Source: Rossellomorea sp036867415
Lineage (GTDB): Bacteria > Bacillota > Bacilli > Bacillales > Bacillaceae_B
Length of the DNA stretch: 64,000 bases
Assembly (NCBI RefSeq): GCF_036867415.1
Contig: NZ_JBAJHU010000007.1
Coordinates: 133,425 to 197,424 of the forward strand
Direction: 5' to 3'
The stretch's first letter is position 1; each line of letters opens with the position of its first letter. Below, piece by piece: positions 24,998-33,566 of the stretch. A program made the translations under genes and the position numbers. The notes under the pieces were generated by a model. The model made no database searches and was not told the origin of the DNA. It was given only the letters and a program-made list of their open reading frames with translations.

Positions 24998-25663
24998 TCA
25001 ATAAATAAAAGGGATAAGTTTCTTAGTCCCTCTTTCATATTGGCGAAACGGTTCCCCATATTTCCCCCGCATATATCGGTCGTGAACCGGAATATTATAA
25101 AAAACAAATAGGCAGAACAAAGCAATTGGTATTATTATTGACCAGCCATTTCTAGTCAATAAAGCAAAGCCGCTCACCCATACCAGATCACCGAAATAAT
25201 TGATATGGACGGCATATTTGAACAAACCCCCGGTATAAAGCTTTCCCTTGTTCCTCTTATCTTGTTTCCAGACATCCCTTAAAATTTCTGATAAGGAATT
25301 GATCCCGGAACCAGCCAGAAATATAAATATAGCAAAAGAGTCGATCGAATCTATCGGTTTATCTACAATTCCGCCCAAAATAGAAAACCCAATGAAATAA
25401 AGAGCAAAAGCAAATGGCACATTCAAAGCCTCTCCCCAGGTAATCCCCCTTCTCAATAGAAAAAACACCATGTAGTTCATCCGAAAGAAGGTAATGATAC
25501 TAAAAGCGAATAATACGATATTTCTGGTCACATCCCCCTTAGGAAGATGAAAGAATTGATTGCCTTCCATGAACAGAAACCAAAAGGCGATAAGCAGAAA
25601 AATACACTCCAAAATCAATATGAGAAACCTTTGAGGCATTGATCGGTCTGTTGAACCATACAT
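24998..25663 (-). CDS. DUF1295-type integral membrane protein
   Basis: A 221-residue membrane protein with six to seven hydrophobic helices. The C-terminal region (LYTGGLFKYAVHINYFGDLV, then YNIPVHDRYMRGKYGEPFRQYERGTKKLIP) matches the steroid 5-alpha-reductase/isoprenylcysteine-methyltransferase-like fold of DUF1295. In this superfamily the end of the protein binds a nucleotide cofactor. The substrate is unknown. The ATG is preceded by AGGAGGG. It is transcribed alone, facing YkuD. Confidence 0.8.
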   Translation of the reverse strand: MYGSTDRSMPQRFLILILECIFLLIAFWFLFMEGNQFFHLPKGDVTRNIVLFAFSIITFFRMNYMVFFLLRRGITWGEALNVPFAFALYFIGFSILGGIVDKPIDSIDSFAIFIFLAGSGINSLSEILRDVWKQDKRNKGKLYTGGLFKYAVHINYFGDLVWVSGFALLTRNGWSIIIPIALFCLFVFYNIPVHDRYMRGKYGEPFRQYERGTKKLIPFIY

Positions 25664-25963
25664 ATTAACCCTCCTATATCAAACAAATATCACTGACATC
25701 TTAGCATCCATGATAATGAAGAAGTAGTTATGAATATCATATATTTAGAAGATAAAATGGCAGTAAGAATAAGAACTATCGTGATAATCAGTTTGACCCT
25801 GCTATGTAAATGTGGAAATCATCAAGCATGGAGCAAGGAATCAACAATTAAATCGCGTGTTCTCTCAGGAAATTACGAAAGGGGCTGGCGTGACCTGATT
25901 TTGACCCATTTAGACGGTTCTTCCTCAAAGAAACCGTCCAGCTTTGGATACCTGTGCTTCCCA
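25664..25963. other. Intergenic gap with one hairpin
   Basis: No credible gene. The forward ORF 25730-26011 has no ribosome-binding site and runs into the AEC gene, so it is rejected. A short hairpin GACGGTT..AAACCGTC at 25913-25938 may help terminate the minus-strand AEC gene, but it lacks a good T-run. Confidence 0.4.
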
Positions 25964-26866
25964 TCAGGACACAATGGCCAACATTATCGGGACCGTTATG
26001 ATACTCATTAATGTAGTGATAAGTGTACTGGCAGATACTAAATCAGGTTCCGTATTGAATTGAAGGGAAAACATTGTTGTATTAGCAGCAGTGGGCATGC
26101 TTGCCAAAATGATGAGAATCGAACCAAGCATAGGCGATATCGGAAGAAATGAGACTACGACTAGAGCAATGAGAGGTGAAGCCACCATCCTCATGACGAC
26201 GATAAAAGATAATGCGCTTCTTTCTACCTTTTTCCCTCCAAGCGTAGCAAGCTGCATACCGAGTACCACCATGATCACTGGAATCGTTGCCTGTGATATC
26301 AAATCAATGGTTTGATTCATGAACAATGGTACATCCAGTTGAAGCAACTGAAATCCCAGTCCAAGGAATGCACCGTGAAGTATCGGCATCTTGACAATTT
26401 TCATCCAGATTTCATTGGGATCCCTTGTTTTGTCACTGCCGCTCACAGCATAATATAGCCCGATGGTATTCATAAGGAACGACTGAATCACCATCATAAT
26501 GACCGCATAGCGAAAACCAAGTTCACCGAACGCGAACAGGATCACAGGCACCCCGTAGTTACCGCTATTCATAAAGACCCCGGAAAGGATCATGGCTGAC
26601 TCTTTAGCTTTTGAATAATGTCTGAGGCCCGCCACTATCTTAATCAAAATGATTAGTATTACACAGAGGGCTGCACAAAAGAGAAAAATATAAAAATAAT
26701 CCATGTTCAGGTCATTCTCGTAAAATGTCTTAAATGCGAGAAAAGGATACATTAAATAGATGGCCATCTTCGATATCGAATTGATTTCGAAGCCCAATTT
26801 CTTTTGGCCTATATAACCAACGGCAAAGACTAATAATGCAGGCAGTACAATTAATATGACGTCCAT
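25964..26866 (-). CDS. AEC family (auxin efflux carrier-like) transporter
   Basis: A 300-residue membrane protein with ten predicted helices in two five-helix halves. The first half has the family-typical SGVFMNSGNYGVPVILFAFG and the second ends with ASMPTAANTTMFSLQFNTEP, both characteristic of AEC carriers that export auxin-like or organic-acid anions. The substrate is unknown, but its placement beside a malate-type transporter suggests an organic acid. The ribosome-binding site is weak. A terminator separates it from the upstream malate transporter. Confidence 0.85.
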   Translation of the reverse strand: MDVILIVLPALLVFAVGYIGQKKLGFEINSISKMAIYLMYPFLAFKTFYENDLNMDYFYIFLFCAALCVILIILIKIVAGLRHYSKAKESAMILSGVFMNSGNYGVPVILFAFGELGFRYAVIMMVIQSFLMNTIGLYYAVSGSDKTRDPNEIWMKIVKMPILHGAFLGLGFQLLQLDVPLFMNQTIDLISQATIPVIMVVLGMQLATLGGKKVERSALSFIVVMRMVASPLIALVVVSFLPISPMLGSILIILASMPTAANTTMFSLQFNTEPDLVSASTLITTLMSIITVPIMLAIVS

Positions 26867-26898
26867 TTATTTCACCACAATCCAATAGAATAAAAGAT

Positions 26899-26923
26899 AG
26901 GCTTGACTACTAGAGTCAAGCCT
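26899..26923 (-). terminator. Terminator between MaeN-like and AEC genes
   Basis: AGGCTTGACT and AGTCAAGCCT form a perfect 10-bp stem with a 5-base loop. On the minus strand it is followed by ATCTTTTATT, so it ends the malate transporter transcript. Confidence 0.85.
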
Positions 26924-26936
26924 TAGTGTATCACAA

Positions 26937-28259
26937 TTACAAGAGTGGTATAATCAATCCTGCTAGCAGCAAGATCAAGGCACCGCCTAACCGTGAAGAA
27001 ATTTGTGCGAATGGCATAAGCTCCATTCGCTTTGATGCTGATAAGACAGCAACATCTCCAGTCCCTCCCATATTAGCCATACATAATCCTGCTGTAATCG
27101 CTGCTTCAATCGGATAAAAACCAACAAGCTTGCCCAGAATCGCCGCTCCGATGATCGCCCCTACGACCACTCCGAACACAGTTAATATATACTGAAGAGT
27201 CAACGCTTCAAGAACCGTATTTAAGTCAGTATAAGCGACACCGATTCCAAATAATAGGGCGAATGTCCAGTTACTTGCTACAAATTGATACCACTGACTC
27301 GCCCCTTCTACTACATTTGATGGAATGATATTAGAAACCTTGGCTGCTGCCACGAGAATGATCATGATAGCATATGGATGGAGCGGAAGAACCGACCCCA
27401 GCAATGTTCCAACTGTGAAGAATGTAAGGGCAGCTATAAGTCCTACCCCCATCTTTTCGATATTGTATTTTTGTTTCGTTTTTTCATAGGTGAAGCCTTT
27501 CATGAGCTGGCCATTTCCGGTCAAGGAAGGGACTTTCCTTCCGATCATATCGAGCACGGATGCTAAAATGATCGCAAAAACATTCCCTAATGCAAGAGCC
27601 GGTACAAGCATCGAAATATAGTAGCTCGGATCATTTCCCATCATTTCAGAATAGATTTGACTCATCGGAACCGCACCAGCTCCCATTCCTCCGCCCATAA
27701 TCGGCATCGTTATGACAAGAATGGCCTCTTGGAGCGTAAAACCTACAAGGGACCCCAGTATTCCGGCGATAATGATGGCGCCTGCAACCGCTCCAAATAT
27801 CGGAAGGAAATATCGCAGTCCCACTTTAACAAGGACTTTCGAATTCATTCCCAATATACTTCCTGTGATTAAGGCAGCAATATAAAAATTCAAGAATCCG
27901 CCTGATTTCATAAAGTCTGTCATTGACGTGACCGTTGCTTCAGGAAGTAAACCCGCGTAGACCATAAATGCAGATCCGAAAATCGCAATGATTGCCCCTC
28001 CGCCTAAGAATGTTTTCACGATAGGTGTCCGGTCGCCTGCCCAGCCAAATAATTCACCGAGTACCATCATGACAAGCAGACTCCCGATCATTCCTCCTGG
28101 AAGATTTCCTGTATACAAGCTTATGAGGGTAACGCCCGTGAAGATCAGAAACCACAGTATCGGCATATTGAATATTTGAATCGATCGACCTTCTGTAAAT
28201 GCAGTCCTCTCTTGTGCTTTCTCATTCTTATATGCAATTGTTGATGTTGCTTGTCCCAT
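26937..28259 (-). CDS. maeN: 2-hydroxycarboxylate (malate/citrate) Na+ symporter
   Basis: A 440-residue transporter of the 2-hydroxycarboxylate family (CitS, MaeN, CimH) with about 12 helices. Two family motifs are visible: MPIMGGGMGAGAVPMSQIYS in the first half and MANMGGTGDVAVLSAS in the second, each forming a re-entrant loop. It takes up malate or citrate with sodium. The ATG at 28259 has AAGGGG nine bases upstream; a more upstream ATG lies directly on that site. The next genes on the same strand are a MalR/MalK-like two-component system, the known regulator of MaeN in B. subtilis. Confidence 0.85.
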   Translation of the reverse strand: MGQATSTIAYKNEKAQERTAFTEGRSIQIFNMPILWFLIFTGVTLISLYTGNLPGGMIGSLLVMMVLGELFGWAGDRTPIVKTFLGGGAIIAIFGSAFMVYAGLLPEATVTSMTDFMKSGGFLNFYIAALITGSILGMNSKVLVKVGLRYFLPIFGAVAGAIIIAGILGSLVGFTLQEAILVITMPIMGGGMGAGAVPMSQIYSEMMGNDPSYYISMLVPALALGNVFAIILASVLDMIGRKVPSLTGNGQLMKGFTYEKTKQKYNIEKMGVGLIAALTFFTVGTLLGSVLPLHPYAIMIILVAAAKVSNIIPSNVVEGASQWYQFVASNWTFALLFGIGVAYTDLNTVLEALTLQYILTVFGVVVGAIIGAAILGKLVGFYPIEAAITAGLCMANMGGTGDVAVLSASKRMELMPFAQISSRLGGALILLLAGLIIPLL

Positions 28260-28282
28260 CTTGTTCATCCCCTTCTCCCCAA

Positions 28283-28296
28283 AGTAATCGCTTACA
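28283..28296 (-). promoter_or_regulatory. Candidate cre (CcpA) site upstream of maeN
   Basis: Minus-strand TGTAAGCGATTACT matches 13 of 14 positions of the cre consensus (TGWAANCGNTNWCA). It lies about 25 bases before the start codon. A second, looser palindrome TGAAAACGTTTTACA is at 28311-28325. Catabolite repression of malate uptake would be sensible but is not shown. Confidence 0.45.
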
Positions 28297-28370
28297 ATGT
28301 AATCATCATATGAAAACGTTTTACAATTTCAAAGATTATGAAATTATTGTTTAACTTTTGAAATTAAAAA

Positions 28371-28391
28371 AAGCAGTCGAATGGACTGCTT
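28371..28391 (-). terminator. Terminator after malR
   Basis: AAGCAGTC (28371-28378) and GACTGCTT (28384-28391) form a stem that overlaps the last bases of malR. The minus strand continues with TTTTTTTAATTT. It isolates malKR from maeN, which must have its own promoter. Confidence 0.85.
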
Positions 28392-29100
28392 ACAAATAAT
28401 GATTGATACGGGAGAGGTTCAATTTATTGAAGGAATACTGATAGACCGGCCTGCCGATTCCATAAACCAAGGTTTCATCAACAACCCCAATATCTTTTAA
28501 AAAAGTAAGATATTTCCTTATTGATACCCGTGAAATGGTCGAAACCTCGGCAATATCATCTGTTGAGAATGACTCATCCTCAAACTTTAATGTTTCTTCG
28601 TAAATGACTGATAACGTGCTGGTCGTCAACCCTTTTGGTAAAGGCGTTTTTGTTTCAGACTCTTGTACATCTTTCAATAAAAGCAGATCCAGTTCATTAT
28701 GATCGATGGTTGTTTGCTTTTGAAGCATCCGATTATTTTCCCGATAAGAAATTAAAGCTTTTTTAAATCGTTCAAATTCGAAAGGTTTAATCAAGTAGTC
28801 AACCGCTCCCATACGAAGAGCGTTTTGAATGTTATTCACTTCGGATGCAGCGGTGATGAGAATCACGTCTGTTTTACGCTGTTCATCCCGTATCTGCTTC
28901 AATAAATCCATACCGGTTTGATTTCCGGGCATATAAACATCCAATAGAATCAGATCGATCTTGTACTCCTTTAATTTCTTCTTCGCATGTTCGATCGAAT
29001 TCGATATTCCTATTAAATAAAACCCTTTTATCCCCTCTAAGTAGGTTTGATTAAACTTCGCTACCATGGGATCGTCTTCCACAATCAACACGTTAATCAT
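28390..29100 (-). CDS. malR: CitB/DcuR-family response regulator (MalR-like)
   Basis: A 236-residue response regulator. The receiver domain (MINVLIVEDDPMVAKFNQ) has the acidic pair, the phospho-accepting Asp in LILLDVYMPG, and the conserved Lys in YLIKPFEFERF. The C-terminal half ends with a winged-helix type region (EVSTISRVSIRKYLTFLKDI) typical of CitB/DcuR/MalR regulators. It answers to the adjacent sensor kinase, whose stop overlaps its start by 8 bases. The ATG at 29100 follows GAGGGGG; the longer ORF start is less likely. It probably activates the malate transporter. Confidence 0.88.
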   Translation of the reverse strand: MINVLIVEDDPMVAKFNQTYLEGIKGFYLIGISNSIEHAKKKLKEYKIDLILLDVYMPGNQTGMDLLKQIRDEQRKTDVILITAASEVNNIQNALRMGAVDYLIKPFEFERFKKALISYRENNRMLQKQTTIDHNELDLLLLKDVQESETKTPLPKGLTTSTLSVIYEETLKFEDESFSTDDIAEVSTISRVSIRKYLTFLKDIGVVDETLVYGIGRPVYQYSFNKLNLSRINHYL

Positions 29101-30694
29101 TCTTATCCCCCTCCTCGTATGCAGTTTGAACATATACTGTCGTACCTGAACCTTTCTTTGATTCTACGTGAAGGTTACCATTCAGTTTTTCCAAACTTTT
29201 TTTTACCAGGAAGAGACCGTAGCCTCTTCCTTCTCCCTTTAAAGAATATCCTTTAAGGAAAATATCCTGGATAATGTCTTCGGAGATGCCTTTTCCCGTG
29301 TCAGTGAGTATCAGTTCAAACCGGCCATCCTGATAGAATAATTCCATCAGCACCTCTTTATCTTTACAGTCGGTTGTGGCTTCGATGCTGTTGTCCAATA
29401 GGTTTCCAATCACAGTGATCAACTCATGAGTAATGGCGGGGTCCCTTGGTTCCGGGATAAAGTCGTGACATTCTATGAATAAGGCGATACCCTTTTCCCT
29501 TGCATAGCTCAGTTTCCCCATAATAAAACCGGCCAGGGCAGGATCCTTGATTTTAGAAGTAACGGTGCTCACTTCATCGACTTGGAAAGAAACAAGCTCA
29601 TTTATATAACGATTTAATCTTATATACTCTTTCATCTTCATTAATCCAAGAATCACATGCATCTTATTCATGAATTCATGTGACTGCGCACGCAGCGCTT
29701 CTGCATAAGACTTTGCCCCAGTCAACTCCTCAGCTAAAAGATTCACTTCCGTCTTGTCCCTGAAGGTAGAAATCGCACCAACCACTTCTTTGTTCACAAT
29801 TAAAGGAACACGGTTTACCAGAATAGATACTCCATTGATCGTTTGCTCTTCATCCAGTTCAGGTTCCCCTGTCTCCATGACTCGCTCAAGCCCGGTCTGA
29901 GGCATGTATTCTTTGATAGGCAATCCAATTGGATCGGAATTTAATCCCGCTTCACTGAAAATCTTCAGTGCAGACTTATTTACCAATGAGATGGACGTAT
30001 CCCTATTAACAGCCACGACTCCTTCATGGACTGATTGAAGCATGGTATTTCGTTCTTCTAATATCTTGGCAATCGTGATTGGCTCTAATCCAAATAATAT
30101 CTTTTTTATGTATCTTGCAATAATGACCGCTCCGATGATTCCGACAATGATCCCAATGACAGATCCCACCAAAATATTGCGGTGACTTTGCTTTAAGGCT
30201 TCCTCCACACGATTCAGGGAAATTCCGACAGCAACGGCTCCAATTTGCTGATTATTTTCATTATAAACTGGAGAAAAGGCTCTGACTGACTTTCCCAGGG
30301 TCCCTTTTGAAATAGACATACTTTCCATACCTTGTAGTACGTCCTTCTCATCCCCGCCGACAAAGTGTTTGCCGATCCGTTCAGGATCAGGATGGGATTT
30401 ACGTATTCCCTCCATATCCATCACAACGACGAATAAAACTTCAGCTGATTTTTGGATATCAAGTGTATATTCTTGTATTTTATTTGTATCGTCTTTATTT
30501 TCTAAACCATTCTTTACGATTGTTGAATGGGAAACCGTGCGTGAAACGACCTTTGCCTTTTCTTCAATCGAAGCTTCAATATTATCGTTGATCGTCCTTG
30601 AAATAAGCAAATCGGTTATCACAAGGGAAACCAGGACAATGATGCATACGAAGAGAATGATGATGGTGCTTAGTTTAAGCTGTTTCTTTTTCAC
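29093..30694 (-). CDS. malK: CitA/DcuS-family sensor kinase (MalK-like)
   Basis: A 533-residue membrane sensor. An N-terminal helix (STIIILFVCIIVLVSLVITD), a periplasmic-type single-Cache domain (about 35-170, with MEGIRKSHPDPERIGKHFVG), a second helix, a PAS domain (about 215-320) and a DcuS-type kinase follow. The histidine is in LRAQSHEFMNKMHVILGLMK and the ATPase motifs are NLLDNSIEAT and DTGKGIS. Such sensors detect C4-dicarboxylates outside the cell. Start GTG 30694 has GGAG eight bases upstream. Together with malR and maeN it repeats the B. subtilis malate locus. Confidence 0.88.
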   Translation of the reverse strand: MKKKQLKLSTIIILFVCIIVLVSLVITDLLISRTINDNIEASIEEKAKVVSRTVSHSTIVKNGLENKDDTNKIQEYTLDIQKSAEVLFVVVMDMEGIRKSHPDPERIGKHFVGGDEKDVLQGMESMSISKGTLGKSVRAFSPVYNENNQQIGAVAVGISLNRVEEALKQSHRNILVGSVIGIIVGIIGAVIIARYIKKILFGLEPITIAKILEERNTMLQSVHEGVVAVNRDTSISLVNKSALKIFSEAGLNSDPIGLPIKEYMPQTGLERVMETGEPELDEEQTINGVSILVNRVPLIVNKEVVGAISTFRDKTEVNLLAEELTGAKSYAEALRAQSHEFMNKMHVILGLMKMKEYIRLNRYINELVSFQVDEVSTVTSKIKDPALAGFIMGKLSYAREKGIALFIECHDFIPEPRDPAITHELITVIGNLLDNSIEATTDCKDKEVLMELFYQDGRFELILTDTGKGISEDIIQDIFLKGYSLKGEGRGYGLFLVKKSLEKLNGNLHVESKKGSGTTVYVQTAYEEGDKND

Positions 30695-30806
30695 AGGAGT
30701 CACTCCAGTGCATGTTAATATAATTCTCTATTCTACATGATTTATCAAGAATAACCAGAGAGGTGCTCCCTTTACTCTTGCCAGTAATAAGTAGTATACT
30801 GATAAT

Positions 30807-30936
30807 GCCTCTCCCGAACATTCGCTTGTTGCGGGACACTTAACCACTGTACGGACGGGAGGGGCCTCGTTTTAGTCAAGACATCATGCTTCAGTGAATT
30901 TCTGTAATGACACAGGATTCATTGAGGCTTTTTTTA
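30807..30936 (+). ncRNA. Unidentified structured RNA with strong terminator
   Basis: No ORF is here, but the plus strand has GCCTCTCCCG (30807-30816) pairing with CGGGAGGGGC (30856-30865), then a second stem GCTTCAGTGAAT (30888-30899) with ATTCATTGAGGC (30917-30928) followed by TTTTTTT, a textbook terminator. A possible promoter is TTTACT (30771-30776), 18 bases, TATACT (30795-30800). The expected transcript is about 130 bases. It does not match a family I can name with confidence; a Bacillus sRNA such as CsfG is a possible comparison. It faces the 6S-like RNA end to end. Confidence 0.6.
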
Positions 30937-30956
30937 ATTCTTCGCAACATAGTAAA

Positions 30957-31182
30957 AAGCCAGTCCCCGTATGAGAACTGGCTTATCTTGTGAAATTGGA
31001 GCCACATTTGCCGTAATGTTGGATAAGAAAGTTTTAAACCACCACTCCTCAAAGTGGGTGTTTGCAGAAGACTTCCTGTCGTCCTCTATCGTGGAGGCAT
31101 GACATTCCGGCTTCGATATAAAACTCCCTGTTACAGTTTAAAGGTTAAAACTTCGTTATGATTACGTACAACGCAGCTTATA
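30957..31182 (-). ncRNA. ssrS: Probable 6S RNA (ssrS/bsrA type)
   Basis: A non-coding minus-strand transcript with its own promoter and a terminator (AAGCCAGT/ACTGGCTT, 30957-30984, then TTTTT). Ends pair: AGCTGCGTTG..CGTAAT near the 5' end with ATTACGGCA..GGCT near 31000. A second helix GAAGTTTTAA/TTAAAAC-TTTC closes a bubble, and an apical arm runs through GGGAG, AAGCCGGAATG and CCTCC. The 5' bubble strand AAGTTTTAACC resembles, from memory, the template region from which B. subtilis 6S-1 makes its product RNA. 6S RNA binds sigma-A RNA polymerase in stationary phase. The identity rests on structure and short similarity only. Confidence 0.6.
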
Positions 31183-31188
31183 GTTTAT

Positions 31189-31217
31189 ATATTATATGAT
31201 ATTGGTCGAAGTTTCAA
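31189..31217 (-). promoter_or_regulatory. Promoter of the 6S-like RNA
   Basis: Minus-strand TTGAAA (31217-31212), 17 bases, TAATAT (31194-31189). Transcription would begin near 31182. The 5' end of ppiB's 3' flank is immediately upstream. Confidence 0.7.
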
Positions 31218-31243
31218 CTGTTAAATCATCTTATCATGGATGA

Positions 31244-31681
31244 TTATTCGTCGAAAACTTCCACTTTCTCCATTACATCGCCATTTTTCATCGACTTCAC
31301 GGTATCGATTCCTGAAGTCACTTTACCGAAAACAGTATGAACACCGTTTAAATGAGGCTGTGGGTCATGAACGATGAAGAATTGGCTTCCTCCTGTATCT
31401 TTACCTGCGTGTGCCATTGAAAGGGAACCTTCCTCATGCTTGTGAGGGTTTCCTTCCGTTTCACATTTGATCGTGTAGCCTGGTCCACCCATGCCGTTCC
31501 CATCTGGGCATCCGCCTTGACTGACAAATCCAGGAATTACACGGTGGAACGTCAATCCATCATAAAAACCTTCTTTTGCTAATTTCTCAAAGTTTTCAAC
31601 TGTTGCCGGTGCTTCATTCGGGAATAAATCAAATTCAATCTTTTCCCCTGTTTGAAATTGTATGTATCCTTTTTTAGCCAT
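31244..31681 (-). CDS. ppiB: Peptidyl-prolyl cis-trans isomerase, cyclophilin type
   Basis: A 145-residue cyclophilin that accelerates proline isomerisation in the cytoplasm. Active-site residues are visible in FHRVIPGFVSQGG (Arg, Phe), GSQFFIVHDPQPHLNGVHTVFG (Gln, Phe, His) and the absence of a signal peptide places it in the cell. Length matches B. subtilis PpiB. The ATG at 31681 is preferred: AGGAG is upstream and it begins MAKKGY as in relatives. Transcribed alone, with the 6S-like RNA promoter just after its stop. Confidence 0.93.
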   Translation of the reverse strand: MAKKGYIQFQTGEKIEFDLFPNEAPATVENFEKLAKEGFYDGLTFHRVIPGFVSQGGCPDGNGMGGPGYTIKCETEGNPHKHEEGSLSMAHAGKDTGGSQFFIVHDPQPHLNGVHTVFGKVTSGIDTVKSMKNGDVMEKVEVFDE

Positions 31682-31884
31682 TATTAACAACTCCTAATCA
31701 TATATTCATACATATTTTATCACTGTGTGTTTTCATTGTCACTTCTAAGATAATACCCGCAAGCAAGTCTGTGCGCAAGGTCTGACTTTTGTCCTGAATC
31801 TCGAATAAGATTGAACAACAGTCATGAATGTAAGTTCTTACAGAATAGAATAGTGATAGCCATATTCAAAGGGGGATTCATTTC

Positions 31885-32181
31885 ATGACAGAGCTTTTGA
31901 ATGATGTTACGATTCATAATCAATTGACGGTTCTTGTTCCTGTACTGTGGGTATTGGGTTTTGCATTGAAAAAGACACCTCATATTCCTGATTGGTTAAT
32001 TATCTGGATATTGTTAGCCGTTGGAGTTGCGGCGAGCGGATGGCGTTTAGGCTTCGATTTTAACGGGATAGCGAATGGGTTCATTTGTACTGGAGCCGCC
32101 ATCACCACTCATCAATCCATTAAACAGACCTTTTTTGCACGGGTGGAGGATCAAGACATAAGACCAACTAATAAAAAGTAA
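31885..32181 (+). CDS. Phage-holin-family membrane protein
   Basis: A 98-residue protein with three hydrophobic segments (LTVLVPVLWVLGFALK, DWLIIWILLAVGVAASGW, IANGFICTGAAITTH) and a polar C terminus (FARVEDQDIRPTNKK). The layout, with a THQSIKQ segment, fits the holin 5-2 family found both in phages and as lone chromosomal genes of Bacillus. No lysin or phage gene is near, so it is a domesticated or housekeeping copy. AAAGGGGG precedes the ATG. Confidence 0.75.
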   Translation: MTELLNDVTIHNQLTVLVPVLWVLGFALKKTPHIPDWLIIWILLAVGVAASGWRLGFDFNGIANGFICTGAAITTHQSIKQTFFARVEDQDIRPTNKK

Positions 32182-32188
32182 CAAAATA

Positions 32189-32237
32189 AGGACCGAAATA
32201 ATTGCCTTTTCTGGATGGGCTATTTATTTCCGGTCCT
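32189..32237 (-). terminator. Terminator between holin and DJ-1 genes
   Basis: AGGACCGAAATAA pairs with TTATTTCCGGTCCT with one bulge. On the minus strand it is followed by TATTTTGTTACTTTTT, so it mainly serves the DJ-1/PfpI gene. It may also stop the convergent holin transcript. Confidence 0.75.
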
Positions 32238-32243
32238 GAATAT

Positions 32244-32768
32244 CTATCTGGACATGACGTCGATAAACTCTCTCATATAGTTGGGTAAGTCCGGCGGTCT
32301 GCGGCTCGAGATGATGTGACCATCCACCACAACAGGTTCATTAACCCAAACAGCACCGGCATTTTCCATATCATCTTTAATGCCCGGGGTACTGGTGACT
32401 TTGATTCCATTCAGGATTTTTGCTGAAATCAATACCCATCCTGCATGACAGATTTGGCCGATTGGTTTGGCATATGAATTCATATCTTGAACCATTTTAA
32501 CCACTTCAGGAAATCTCCTTAGTTTATCTGGAGACCATCCTCCGGGTACTAATATGGCATCATACCTTTTTGGATCGACCTCACTAAATGACATGTCGGA
32601 TACAATCGGCACTCCATATTTTCCGATATACTCTTCGTCCGCCTTTTCTCCGACGATATGTACTTCCGCACCTTCTTCCCTCAAGCGAAGCACCGGATAC
32701 CACAGTTCCAGGTCTTCAAAGTCCCCACTGACCAGCTGAATGATCTTTTTGCCTTTGAGTTTCATCAT
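32244..32768 (-). CDS. DJ-1/PfpI family protein (YfkM-like)
   Basis: A 174-residue protein of the DJ-1/PfpI superfamily. The nucleophile Cys sits in the elbow GQICHAGW, and the family Glu is in SGDFEDLELWYP. ILVPGGWSPDKLRR is the strand before the elbow. Relatives act as stress proteins, with deglycase or chaperone activity discussed in the literature; B. subtilis YfkM is a general stress protein. GGGAGGG lies about 8 bases before the ATG. It is a single gene. Confidence 0.85.
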   Translation of the reverse strand: MMKLKGKKIIQLVSGDFEDLELWYPVLRLREEGAEVHIVGEKADEEYIGKYGVPIVSDMSFSEVDPKRYDAILVPGGWSPDKLRRFPEVVKMVQDMNSYAKPIGQICHAGWVLISAKILNGIKVTSTPGIKDDMENAGAVWVNEPVVVDGHIISSRRPPDLPNYMREFIDVMSR

Positions 32769-32827
32769 TACATCCCTCCCTTTCTTCCATTGTCCTTACA
32801 ATCATTCCACTTTGCAACTAATAGACC

Positions 32828-32968
32828 TTAGTTATAAGGACTGTACTTTTTTATTGATTTAATGAGTACATTGGTTTGAAAATAAGAAACGCAAACAAAT
32901 ATAACTGTCATAATCGCCATGCACATATACAAGATGGGTGTAAATGGTTTTCCAGCTAACTTTCTCAT
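32828..32968 (-). CDS. Small membrane protein (46 aa)
   Basis: An ORF below the usual size cutoff. It starts with ATG after AGGAAGGTGA (spacing about 7) and encodes a basic start (MRKLAGKPF), a hydrophobic segment ILYMCMAIMTVIFVCVSYF and a tail ending KKYSPYN. The strong site and the membrane-anchor pattern support a real gene. The family is unknown. It is the only coding signal in the 400-base gap between the DJ-1 gene and the next forward gene. Confidence 0.6.
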   Translation of the reverse strand: MRKLAGKPFTPILYMCMAIMTVIFVCVSYFQTNVLIKSIKKYSPYN

Positions 32969-33168
32969 TCAATTCACCTTCCTGAAGTTAAACGTACTGT
33001 TATTATGCCAATTATTAGCAGGGCTATGAATAATCTCTTTATACAAGTGTTGTTGCATTTATAAGGCAGTAAACAACGGTTCGATTAAAATGTTTAAAGA
33101 AATGCATCAAGGGAATAACAAAAACAACTAAGAAGCAAATTAAGATTCATTTTCTAGGAGGAGAGTAT

Positions 33169-33429
33169 ATGAAAGTAAATAAAACCTTATTAGTTGGAGC
33201 TACTGTTACAGCAGGGTCTTTAGGCTGGTTATTGTCTTCTAAAGAAAACAGAAACCATCTGCACAATATGAAGGAAGGAATAATGACGAAGATCAAAAAA
33301 AGGAAAGTTGAAGACCTGCCTGTAGAGAAAGGCGGTAATCCCGACCCGGAGAATATCGAGGATAATTCAATGGTCAGTGAAGGTGCAATGACTTCAGTCC
33401 AATATTATAATGAAAAGAAGCAGAATTAA
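33169..33429 (+). CDS. YtxH-like small protein
   Basis: An 86-residue protein with a hydrophobic N-terminal segment (LLVGATVTAGSLGWLLSS) and a charged remainder, roughly the plan of YtxH-like general-stress proteins. I cannot place it in a named family beyond that. The start has a very strong AGGAGGAG. A terminator (33437-33475) and a long hairpin follow. Confidence 0.65.
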   Translation: MKVNKTLLVGATVTAGSLGWLLSSKENRNHLHNMKEGIMTKIKKRKVEDLPVEKGGNPDPENIEDNSMVSEGAMTSVQYYNEKKQN

Positions 33430-33436
33430 TGAGGTT

Positions 33437-33475
33437 AAAGCAGCAGGTGGTAACAGCCCCTGCTTTATTTTTTTG
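33437..33475 (+). terminator. Terminator after the YtxH-like gene
   Basis: AAAGCAG and CTGCTTT form a stem with imperfect extension (GGTGG region), followed by ATTTTTTT. Confidence 0.75.
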
Positions 33476-33492
33476 ATGTGTATTTGATTTCA

Positions 33493-33550
33493 ACTCAGTA
33501 TAAAAAAATGCTGATTCATTTTTATTGAATCAGCTTTTTTTATACTGAGT
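33493..33550. repeat. 58-base near-perfect palindrome, bidirectional terminator
   Basis: ACTCAGTATAAAAAAA..GCTGATTCA pairs with TGAATCAGC..TTTTTTTATACTGAGT. The arm includes the A-run and T-run, so the hairpin is flanked by U-rich sequence whichever way it is read. It lies between convergent genes (33169 forward, 33567 reverse) and follows another terminator, giving double protection. Confidence 0.8.
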
Positions 33551-33566
33551 AACACGGGAGTTTTGT

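Noticed and set aside
25730..26011. Forward ORF of 93 codons before the AEC gene
   Set aside because: It overlaps the end of the AEC gene on the other strand, has no ribosome-binding site and no protein-like composition.
31885..32181. Prophage remnant suggested by the holin-like gene
   Set aside because: No lysin, integrase, structural gene or attachment-like repeat is near; lone holin-family genes are common on Bacillus chromosomes.
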